Of a stretch of 64,000 nt of DNA, positions 37,110-49,100 are shown in pieces. How positions within the stretch are numbered: the stretch's first letter is position 1; every line of letters starts with the position of its first letter. The position numbers were made by a program, and so were the translations under genes. Origin of the DNA: Himantopus leucocephalus (Eukaryota > Chordata > Aves > Charadriiformes > Recurvirostridae); NCBI GenBank assembly GCA_003993805.1, contig RSEF01000031.1, forward strand, positions 17,710,341-17,774,340. Reading direction: 5' to 3'. The notes under the pieces are model-generated. The model was not told the DNA's origin, ran no database searches, and worked only from the letters and a program-made list of their open reading frames with translations.

Positions 37110-40100
37110 GTACCGGGTCCTGCGGCCTGAGGCGGCCCTGGCTAGGGAGCCCTGGGGGCGGGCCCGCCGTGGGGAGGAGAGGTGCAGGGTCCAGGTGGCT
37201 GAGGGGCGCCCCGGCTGGCTGGGAGCACAGGGGGGCTCCCGGGGGCGTGGCCTGCATCTGCCTTGGGGCCTGGGCATTACAGGAGAAGGCCTGCCATAAG
37301 GCTTGGCGTTACTGGGCGTCGGGCGAAGCACGGAGGGGTTTCTCAGACACGGGGCTGGTCAGGCCTGGCGTTAGCCTGTCTTGCTTCCTGAAGTGTCCCT
37401 GAACAGATGAGGCTTGTTGGCATTGATGAGTTGAGTTAGTTATGGAAAGCCTGTCACTAAATTACTGATAGTTCTTGTGGAGCAAGTGTTGATGTGGCAC
37501 TTCCCCAGTAATGAGCTTCTTCTGTATCTACTCAAAACCAATGTAATGTGGATTTGGCATATTCTTTTTTGTGTCATGGAGAAAGTCCAGAGCAGTTTCA
37601 GGACTGGAGGTACTTCAGCGGTGTTGGGTGAGCCAAGGGATAACTGCTGTGGGTGCAGCCTCAAAAACTAGTATTCTGCAGCACTGTGAGTTGTTGGTTT
37701 TCAATGAACCCTCTTTGCCAGATGTTGCAGACTATAAGCAAATCATGCAGTGGCCAGGCCATTTGAGATTGCAACTTTTTAACACAAAATCTTGCAATCC
37801 ATTAGCTTGAACTTCCAGAACTTGTTCATGTCCTCTGCTTTTACAAATTTGGGTTCTGCTAAATGTATTTCTTGGTCCTCCAACACCGTGATGCTCAGTC
37901 CTCTTCAGAAACTATCCTGCCTCTCTCCCAGGTTGTCTGCTGTGGTGAAAAATAAGTCAGTGTAAGTGAAAAGGAAGTTCGTATAGTCTAAATACTGTGT
38001 GGTTGCATAGAGTACCAGTAGCACAGCGTACCAGTGGCTCATGAGGGCTAACGGCTCTTTGTAGCTCCTGACCAGAGGTGATGCGGGTAGGTTGTTTTGT
38101 TTTGTTTTTTTTTTCTGAAATACAGTTACCTACACCGAGTCCTAATCTTAAAATGGGCTCTCCTAGAGCCTCTCTGCAGGCAGCCCAGCACAGACAAGAT
38201 GTCCAACCTGCCCACTGGCAGGCTGAGGAGCTGGGAGGTAGCTGTGCATCCTGGAGCACAGTGCTGCTCCATCTAGGGTGGTGTGCAGTCTAACAGGTTG
38301 GTGAAAGCTGTGAGGTTGCTCAGTTTGTTTATACCTGTGCAGTACCAGAAACAGTATATACGTTCTGAAAAAAAAGGAATCCAACAGCAAGCTATGTGTT
38401 GCCATTCTAATGACAACAAATAGCTTTGTATTTTATTATTTTTCTAACAGCTGCTAAATGAAAAGTATTTAAGAATGACCATAGCAGGTCAGACTAGCAG
38501 CTTCAGTAACCCAGTGCTCTCTCCTAGACAGGGGCCAAAAGCAGGTACCTAGGTAAGAATAGGTTGGACATGCAGTGATACTGTGGTAGGGTTGTGTTAC
38601 GTCCTCTGCCAGTTGTGGCTTAGGGGTTTCCTAAGCCAGATGCAATGTTTTTTCAATGCCCTCCCAAATTATTTGATTTCTTTATCACAAAGCTATTCTG
38701 TCTGCCCTTGGATGTGGAAGTCCAAGGGCTTTGGTAAATGTCCAAAATCCACAGCTTTAGTGGCAAAGAGTTCTGTTACATAGCTATGCACTTGTAATAA
38801 AAAACCCCTCAACGGTCTTGCTTGGTTTGAACCTGCCATTGTCTTCCCTATTTGGCACTCCTTGTTCCAGTGTTGAGAGAGAGTAAACAGTCGATCCCAT
38901 TTCTTCTCACTGTGCATTTGGGATTTTATATTTTGTCTACTAAGAGTCAGACCCTTCTTCACTATTCCTTGTTCAAGAGCCTTTCTGTACCGTTATTGTT
39001 CTTAGGTACCTGTATGTTTCTGGCAAATTAGGGTAATATTTGCTTGCACTAACCTATGTTGTATTTGGTCTGCTGTAGCTAGTGTAAGCAATGTTCTTTG
39101 TGTTCTGCTTATGTAATTGATGGTTATTTGCAATTTACAGGTCCAAAAACTTACAGTTTTAGTTCAACAACAGATTCCAGTGCTGCTGCAAATCTAGATA
39201 AATCTGTTCTTAAGGCGAGTATCTTGTTTATGTAACACTCTTCAGTATTATGTTATGGAGGTAAACTATACTCATGTATTAGACATTGACTTGTTTTAAG
39301 CTTGATAAGTTTGGGATTTTGAGTGTACTTTAAAAATAGGGGTAAACTAACAGGGCAGGAGGATGTCTATATTTTTTAAGTAACAAATGATACGTTGCAT
39401 GCAGGACTACTAAGAGTTATGTTTGGGATTCTGCTGTGCATGTGTATTCTTCCTGTCAGAGGGAGAATACAGATTTTTGTACAACGACCTCAGTAGCAAC
39501 CAAAGCTTGGTTCGTGCTTTAGAAGTGTTAAAAATACTAAAATTATTATTTTACTGAAACTATTTTTTAAGCCAGATAGGAAGAAGAGTGGCACAGATTG
39601 TGTTTTGATGCTCAAATTATTTTATACCAGTTCTTGTAAGCGGAGGAGAAAGGCCTTGTTCTTTTTGTAGATTTTTTTTTATTTCCTCGCAGTATTTCCT
39701 TCTGACATATTAAATTTCCTTGAAGATGTAAATGGGCCTTCTCTGTAATAAGGAATGAACTCTTCTAAAAGCATATAGCTTGCGAAAGTAAAAAGAAAAA
39801 AAGTGTCCCTTTCATAAGAAATGTTTACTGCACTTATGGAAAGCTGGAAAAGTTGGGATTTGAATGGCAAAGAGATTTCTGCATTCTTATTTCTTTAGCC
39901 GTGAAAAGCATTGGTGTGTCATAAAAATTTGTAATGTTTTGCTTTGTATCAACTAATTTTCTCTGTGCAGGTGGTGATAAATGGTAATTTGGAGAAAAGG
40001 ATTATTGATGTAATCAATGACCATAAAAAACAAAATGATGACAAAGGAATGATTTCCAGAAGACTTACTGCTAAGAAACTACAGGTAGAGTTTAAAGGGG

Positions 40101-43100
40101 TGTTCTGCAAGGCTTGTTTATAGACAGTTGCTTTTTTGTCATTCGTATCATGTGTCATTCTACAATTCTGCAGGCAGTACAAGCCAGGGTAGCATGCTTT
40201 CCAGTAGTTACGTTAATGATTAGTCAGTGGAATCAGCAAGTATGCATCTTTATGCATTCAATAACTAAAATCGGAGTCTTCAGACAGGATAGAGGAATAG
40301 AACTTAATCTGAATGTTTCAGGTTTCCTACATTTTTTGTTCCATGTAGCTGGAAAATTGTAGATTTATCTTTCTAACTAGAAAATACAGTTTATACAGAG
40401 GCTGGAATGTAAATTTATTTATACATATGCATACATATTTACAATAAAAAATATTGTAAGCGCTGTATGCAAAACATAATTTTTTTACTCAGCCTTCTAG
40501 TATATTAATTTATGCTGTTTATCTCCATTTAATGCCAGTTATCCAATATGTGGGAAATAAGAGTTTACAAGCTGGTGTTAGATTGCTAGGTTAAATCCTA
40601 ATATTTTCTGACTGTTTTTGTTTATAGGATGTGTACATGGCTTTACAAAGATTCTCTTTTAAGACTGAGCACATTGAAGAAGCAATGAAAAATACACTGT
40701 TATATGGTGGTGATCTTCACTCTGCACTTGATTGGCTTTGTTTAAACCTTCCTGATGGTAAGTATGGTGACAGAGAATTGACTACAGTTTTTAACAGAAG
40801 AGTAATAGGACCTGCTCTGGCATGGTGTTATGGTTTGAGAAATCCATAACAACTTGTTGTCATTTAGATGACCATTCTATCACCCGATGCCCTCTCCCGA
40901 CCTGGGAAAGGGAATCGGGGGAAAAACCAAGGAAACCTGGAAGTTGAAGTATAAACAGATTTAATAGAGTAAGAATCAATAATTAACATTAACAGTAAAG
41001 AATGAATATTGATCCTGATACCAATACAGAATATGCAAANNNNNNNNNNNNNNNNNNNNNNNNNNNNNNNNNNNNNNNNNNNNNNNNNNNNNNNNNNNNN
41101 NNNNNNNNNNNNNNNNNNNNNNNNNNNNNNNNNNNNNNNGCATTAGAAGAGAAATTAGTCTTGTGTTGCTCAAACCAGGACACATGGGAATTCTTGATAG
41201 TAGTAATTAAATACATTGTTTCACTAAGACTGGTTATCATGCCAGTGTTCCTTTCCTAGATGCACTGCTGTCTGCTTCTGGGATTATTTTTTTTTTTAGT
41301 GTTTAAAGTCTTCTAGACCTCTTGTTCCTACTCTTAGGCTTTTATGGAAGACCAACAAGCAAACGCTGGCTTATCTAAATGCTAAAAACTAGTTTTATTT
41401 CAGGCATGCTGTTTTTGTTTTATGTTCTTCTAATTGGCTCCCAATACATTTTAAAATATTTTCAGTAATTGTTTCTGATGTATTCTGTGACATGGCATTT
41501 TTTATTTTGAAGATGCCTTGCCTGAAGGTTTTAGCCAGCAGTTCGAAGAACAGCAACAGAAACCTAGAGCAAAATTTTGTTCTCCGGTGTCACAACGTGA
41601 ACCTCCGCCTTGCATAGTAGATAACAAAAAGAAAGAAAATGGACCTGAAACTAAGGTAATCTGAGAAATTTATTACTGAGGGGAAAGAGAGGTTGAAGTT
41701 TTCTAAAATACAGAATTTGCATTGACTTCCAACACTGATGTGAAAGACTTCTGAAAATATGGTATGCTTAATTGTTACCCACATGGTTTTAACTTCAGTG
41801 GAATGGTTATTTGAAGGTAAGATGATTTTTTTGTGTGTGTGTGAGGTCTAGAAGGCTCTTCATATTTCATTTTTTTGGTAAACCATAGCTTAATTTTCTC
41901 TATTTGTTTACAGATGGCACTCTTTAACTACTTATGTGGGTTTAAGTTCGCCCGTGGATTGGTTCCTGTGGTTATGGAGCCTCAGACCTAAAAAATCGAA
42001 AAGATTTCTTGCAAAAGTGGTGGGGTTTTTTTAGTTTTTTAAGTGTTTTTTTTTTTTAGCGGTTATAATCATGCAAGTGTTAAGATCTATGTAAGTATAT
42101 TGCAAAATGTTTACCCTGGTTGGAGAAGCTTGCTCCTTGCTTTTTTATTATTTATGTCATACAGCTTAACAACTTAGTTTATATATGTAATCTTAAGCAA
42201 TAGTTGCTAAATACCGACAGAGAAAAGCATTGATGCACTTACTGTTACTACTTTTGATTTTCGTTGCTCTTCCTAGGGCAAGAATGTGGAGAAGGAGAAA
42301 GAAGTGAGTATGAAGGAATGGATTTTGCGATATGCTGAGCAACAGAGTGATGAAGAGAAGAATGAGTCTGTGAAGGAGACCGATGAAGAAAAATTTGACC
42401 CAGTAAGATACAATAATACTTCATGGAAGTCTTTCAAAAAACTGATAAGTCTGGTACATCTGCAAGTGGTGGATCTATTTGTTAAAAATTGGGGATTTAA
42501 TACATTTTTTACATTATCTATTTTTACATTTGCAGGCTACTGAAGGGGAAAATGTGTTGAAACGTCTCCTTTCCTAAGTTGTTTTTCCTTTCCTATTTTT
42601 TTTGTACTGGGCTCAAAATACTGAATGCATTGTGCTAGAAACACACCTCAGTGAGATTAGGAACGTGACTATCAAATTCTGAGAAGTTTTGACTATTAGT
42701 TACGTAAAAACTCATTGTTCCTCCTTTGTGTAAGCTTGGTATAAAGGACAAAACACCCCCACTTTTTTGTTACAAAGCTCATTGAAAGTGACAAGCATAC
42801 AATATTCAACTTGCAATTAATAATTCTGTTTGAAATAGAACGAGAGGTATGTACATCTGGCTGCCAAGCTTTCAGAAGCAAAAGAACAAGCAAGCATCTC
42901 CAAGCAAGACAAAGATAAGCAAAGCCAGAAGGTAGCACAGGAGAAAATAAGAAGAATTCAGCAAGGTAGAGCTATGCAAATTACCTGTGTTCTATTTTGT
43001 GGCCTGTGTATTTGTTAGACAAGTAAGTCTCTGAGTCAGTTTGAATTGATTTCATCAACTTTAACACCACCATGTGAATTGCACACTTTCCTGAATCTAT

Positions 43101-46100
43101 CCTTTCCATGTGGGTCAAATTCTAAGAAGTCAGTAACATTTCCCTACTACTGTTTTCAAGTGCTTAGAAAAAATAATACAATTGATCGTTTCTTTTTAAA
43201 AGAGTAAGTACTCAGCCACTGATGGGTGTAAGTTGTATTCTCTTTGACAGAAATGGCAGTACTTGAAGAACATCCAGTATTTAATCCAGCTATAAAGATT
43301 TCAAACCAACAACAAAATGAAAAGAAAAAAACTCCCTCACCTCAGCCTCAAGAAACCACTCTGAATTTGAACTTGCTTGAAAAACCTGAGGGTGCTGCAA
43401 AGGAAGAGAAAGGTGTGTTGGAAATGGTTCGGTACAAGTTTGAAATGCACCACGAATTTCCAGTATTAGTTATTGTTTTTCTAGGTTGCATTGCATTGCG
43501 GTCCTGAGTCATCAAGCTCTAATTGTGGAAAAGGCAGGTGGACTACCTGATTGAACAAGCTGACTTTAAAGAATCTGTATTTGTTTTAGCAGATGATGTT
43601 AAAAGCTATTTTTGCCATAATGTCATGTCTAAAATTTTGGGGTTTTTTTATTGTAGGGCTAGTTACTGTTTCCATTGTCACCCTGTCATCTTTTTAACCT
43701 ATTTTCATTTTAAACCTTCGAACTGTTACTTATTTTCTAAAAACCAAACGTTAGTGAAAGTTCTTAAATTATTGGGTGGTCAAAGATAGCAAACAAAATA
43801 TTGTAATGAATTTCCTGCTAGATCCTTTTATGGGAAAAGTAGGAATTCCTGTCATGTGTCAGTACTAGTATTTCTGCAATACACTTCAGACTGCTTTCTA
43901 GTAAAAATATGTGTGGAAAAAAGGAAAAAACGTTCTTGGCTATGAAAGGAACATAAAACTGAGACTTAAAATATGTCTTTCTGCTCTTGTAGTGAAAAAG
44001 AAAGAACCTCTAGATATAAGAAATTTTGATTATAGTGCTCGAAGCTGGACTGGTAAATCTCCGAAGCAATTTTTGATTGACTGGTGCAGGAAGAATTTTC
44101 CCAAGAGCCCAAATCCTGCTTTTCAGAAGGTTCCAGTTGGAAAATATTGGAAATGTAGGTATGTATTTCCTATAAACTTTACATTTTCCTTTTTGGTTCA
44201 TTTAAAAATAAAATTGCTGGCTAATTCTGTCCTGTTATGTTGATCCAGTTTTATAGGAATACAGTGTGTTTTACCCAAACTCTCTTTTTTTAGTCCACCA
44301 GAGAGGTATTTCACTCTGGATAGCTCTGCAAAAGTAATGATTAGACTGGACACTATCACAAAAATAAGATTCTAGTGAATGGTCCCATGAAGAAGGGATT
44401 TGTTTTCAATTCTGTACTGCTGAATAAAAGGTTCTGAAGCGAACATGTGAGATAAATTTGGACAATTAACTTCTTCATATTCTTCTTCAAAGTAATATAT
44501 TAAATCATAGGTTTTAAGCATAGGAATACCAAAAACCCCTTTGGGGACTGTTTAAAATAAAGTGGAAGTTAGAAATTTGTGTGAAAACTACCATAAGTTT
44601 GTAACCAAAACAGTGCAGTATCAGTGATTTTTAAACTTATTTTAGAAAACAAGTCTATAATATAGTGGTATAAAATAGAATATTATCACATACAAATAAA
44701 GTAGACACAGCATTACAAATGAGTAATGCTTCCTGAAGGAATCGAGTAAAAGAAACTGTCTTCTTGCTCAAGTTAAAAGCAACTAATATGCTGTCCCCCT
44801 AAGAATATGACAAATTTGACTGCTGGTCTGGCTGGCATAACTGTTGAACAGATGTTTACATTTCAGTAGATCATTAACTGTCATCTCTATGCTAAGTAGT
44901 TACAAGCACACAAACAAATGTTTAGTCCTTCTTCCAAAGCAACTAACCTTAATGATGATCTGTATCTGTACAAATACTTCTGCTTTGAAGAAAATTAAGG
45001 CATTTGTTAAAAGACAAAAAAATACCACAAATTCACTGTTGGAATCTGCTGCTGAAAACTTTCTGCTATTCAATCAGACTTTATTGACTATTTCTTTTTA
45101 CAAAATATTATTGAATTAATATTAAGTGTATTTAGCTTAGTTTCTCTATTTGAATTTCACTCCTGTGTTTTTTAACAAAAATGTTAACGGGTGTGCTGTT
45201 TATATAGTTAATAAAAATTAAGAGAAATGCCTGTATGAATTTGTCTTTTAGGGTTAGGATTACAAAATCGTCAGATGATATAATGACAATGTGTCCTACA
45301 ATCGTAACAGAAGATAGTATGCAAGCACAACATCTAGCTGCTACCTTGGCACTCTATCATTTAACAAAAGGACAAGTAAGATTTTCACCAACATTACTAT
45401 TTTTTGCTTCTGCCCTTATTTGTTATAGTATCTGTAGTTAAATTCTAAAAACAGTTTAATGAAGTGTTTCCCATTAAATTTTTTACTTGTCTTGTATGTT
45501 AATTTGCTTTTATCTATAATCTACTTGTATTTTATGTTAATTCGCTTTTATCTATAATTGTGCATGTGTGTCGTAGCATACAAGGAGAAAACTTTTTGAT
45601 AGTAAAACTATTCTTCTGGTGTTGTAAAGAATGCAAGCCAGTTGAAAATAAAGGGTATTGTTTACACTTATATTACTGTTTTCATAGTTTCTGTATTTAG
45701 AAGTAGCTCCCTATTTAATGTTTTGTCATATCTTTTGCCGCTCAAATTCATTTACATGTAAAGTGTTAGTGACACTGCTTAGTAGTATGTGAAGTAATTT
45801 TTCTCTGCTTTTTCCACCTGAAGTCAGTTCATCAGTTACTGCCTCCTACCTACCGAGATGTCTGGCTAGAATGGAGGGATATTGAAAAGAAAAAGGAAGA
45901 AGAAAACAAGATAGAAACCAACAAACCTCGTGATAACTTTATTGCTAGATTATTAAACAAACTCAAACAACAACAGCAGCTACAATCTGAAAACCAACCA
46001 AGTGTATCTGAGGGTCCTGAAGATTCCTGGGAAAACTTAGTTTCTGATGAGGATTTCAGCAGTCTCTCCCTTGAGGCCTCAGACACAGATGACTTGGAAC

Positions 46101-49100
46101 CTTCAAGGATTTTGTTCAAAAAGCTGCAAAGTTCCTCAAGATACCAGAGGCTTCTGAAAGAGAGACAGGAGTTACCTGTGTTTAAGCACAGATACACAAT
46201 TGTAGAAACTCTTAAAAAACATCGAGTAGTTGTTGTGGCTGGTGAAACAGGCAGTGGGAAGAGTACCCAGGTGCCCCATTTCTTGTTAGAAGACTTGCTG
46301 CTAGATGAAGGATCAAATAAATGTAATATTGTTTGCACACAACCCCGAAGAATCTCAGCAGTGAGTCTGGCAACCAGGGTTTGTGAAGAGCTAGGCTGCG
46401 AATCAGGACCAGGAGGAAAAGTAAGATGTGTCTGAATTCCTTTTTCTAGTCTTGATTAAATACAGGGTGCTGGGTTGTTGGTACAAAGTGAAAACATTAT
46501 TTCTTACATAACCAAATAATTCTCATTAAAAGGGCTTCTTGCTATGTCAGCTTTTTCTTTCCAAATTGTCACCTATGAACTTCTGGGTATCCACATACGA
46601 TTTCTGAAGTCTTTAGAGGGTGATTAAGAGCAGGAATGTTTCATAATGGGGAATGGTCGAACACTGGAGTCTGTTGCATCTCTGTCATTAGGGGTGGAGA
46701 AGACTTCCCTGAATAAGGCTCTGAGCAATCCAATCTGGCCTTGAGTGAGGCCCTGCTTTCAGAGAGGCCCCTTCCAACATAAGTTATTTTGTTACTTGAA
46801 GAAAACCAAGGTCCTTTATCTTTTATGGTAGTATATTTGTGCAAAAGTATCTTTGTATGAGGACTGCGAAGACCCCTGAAAAGAACACTGAGTTTACTAG
46901 CTTTTTGCTATTCTGGAGAAACTTAGTTACAGATTTCAGTGTATTTTCCCTTTCTTAACAAAGGAAAGTGTGCGTGTGTGGAAAAAATGGTAAATGACTG
47001 CTAGTCATTTACTAGTACTAGTTAATAAGCAATTTGTTCAGTGTCTGAATCTAACTGTTGTGGTTTGGGCTTAAATTTCACTTAATTTTGAACATATCTA
47101 GCTTCTATACTATTTTAAGTTATCCTATATTTTTTAATACTTTTTTAAAGAATTCCCTGTGTGGATATCAAATTCGTATGGAGTCAAGAACAGGAGAAGC
47201 CACAAGACTACTGTACTGTACAACAGGTGTCCTGCTTCGGAAACTTCAAGAAGATGGTCTTCTTTCAAGTATATCTCATGTTATTGTAGACGAGGTCATC
47301 AGCTCTTACTATTCTGTAGAAACTATAGTTATTCTGGGCCTTGACATGTACTAAAACCTTACGATAGATATGTCTTTTTCTAATTCTAGGTACATGAAAG
47401 AAGTGTCCAGTCTGATTTCTTGCTAGTTATTCTGAAGGAGATCTTGCATAAACGTTCAGACCTGCATTTGATTCTAATGAGTGCTACTGTAGACAGCGAG
47501 AAGTTTTCCAGCTATTTCTCACACTGTCCCATTTTAAGGATCTCTGGGAGGAGTTACCCTGTTGAGGTAGGTGAATGTTTCTTTCATTATGCAAGACACT
47601 TTGTAGGCATGGATACAGTGTTTGCCTGTTTATTGTCTATAGGAAATACACCTACATCACTTTTCTCTTACCAAAAATACCTATCTTAAATGTGTGTTTC
47701 AAGGACTTGTAACCCTTTTCCTTTTTGAAAATAAAAAATAGCTTCAGTGCTTTGAAGTACAGAGTTATAATATTTTTTTCTGATGGATTAATTATTGATT
47801 AAAATCAGTCCATCGGCGACACTTTGATTTTTCTCTATTCAGCCTAGGTAGAAAGGGAAAGCATTAAAGAATTCCCCCCACCCCCCATGCAACATTATCA
47901 TTACTCTTATGTATGTTTCTTAGGCATGTTGTATAGGCTATGGTAAAGGTAATGGTGGTGGTCATGTGGAGAGGCCCATTAACAAACTAGTAGCAGCTCT
48001 AAGTTTAGTTTTTCAAAAAGCATAGAAAAGTTTAAGTTGAAATTTCAAGATCTCTTACAACGTTAAAAGAGAAGGGCATGCCCAGTTCCGCTTTGTGTGT
48101 AAGCTTTGAAAAACAAAAAAGGTGCTTATTAGTTTTTATCATGCCCTGTATTTCTTCTGTGAATTTTTGCTAAAGATTTTCCATGTTGAAGATGTGATTG
48201 AAGCAACTGGCTATGTTCTGGAGAAAGACTCGGAATATTGTCAGAAGTTCTTGGAGGAGGAGGAGGAAGTAACAATAAATGTTACTAGCAAGGGAGGAGG
48301 CACTACAAAGTATCAGGTAAAATAGTAATTTCCTAGTCTTGGCTTGGAAATGTTGAGGTTTTTTAATTTTGTCACTCTCATTCCTCTTAAATGTGATTGG
48401 ATTGTATAATATCAACTATTCTTTCAGTTGGTAAAAGACAGACACAATGGCACTCCTACATTGGAAACCAAATATTTATTAATGCTGCATCCATGTGTTT
48501 GTTTCTCAATCTCCTTTATACCTGCATTGATTCTGCTACATTTGACACTGAGTTCTCTTGTACAGATTCCCAGCTCTAGACCTATAAACAGCAGCAGGAG
48601 AAAGCATTCAAATGGGTTTTTTTCTCCCAAAGAGTTCTCTTAAGTGGTGAACCTAAGAACAGAAGAGGCAAAGCCATATCCTTCTTAGCTGAAAAACTCC
48701 CAAGAACCTCTTACATAGCATGCCAAATGAGATGATTTACATGAGATTATTATGTAGAGCTAGGCTGAGGTTAATCCTGTAGGTACTCTGCAGTGACAGC
48801 TGTATGTGCTTTTGGATCAAAATTCATGAAGGGAAGAGTATGTGAATGCCATCTGACTTTAGGCAACTTAAGCTGTTCGTCTAGACTACATATTTTGAGT
48901 AGATACCTGTCTGCTCTTACTTGCTCTCTCAAAATCTCTGCAGGACTGTTTAGCTTGATGTGATCAAATACTGATGCATGTGTTGAAAAACATGCTGTTG
49001 GGTACTGTGCAGGGTTTTTTTTTTTCCCCCTCGAGTGGTAGTTACCCCATACATCACAACAGCATCCTCTAGTTGAAGCCCAAGTGCTCTCCTGAGCGCT

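Larger units (their letters stand above)
36230..37300. promoter_or_regulatory. CpG island and shared MTREX/DHX29 promoter
   Basis: A sharply GC- and CpG-rich block in an otherwise AT-rich window covers both first exons. The two start codons face away from each other with 452 bp between them. There is no clear TATA box, as expected for a housekeeping divergent promoter. The MTREX-DHX29 head-to-head order is also that of the human locus (established knowledge). Transcription starts cannot be placed from sequence alone. Confidence 0.9.

Noticed and set aside
36436..37257. 273-codon minus-strand open frame across the promoter
   Set aside because: Antisense shadow of DHX29 exon 1 in CpG-rich sequence; low-complexity composition.
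36818..37402. 194-codon open frame continuing past DHX29 exon 1
   Set aside because: It reads through the exon 1 donor at 37110 into intron. The spliced form matches the family; the read-through does not.
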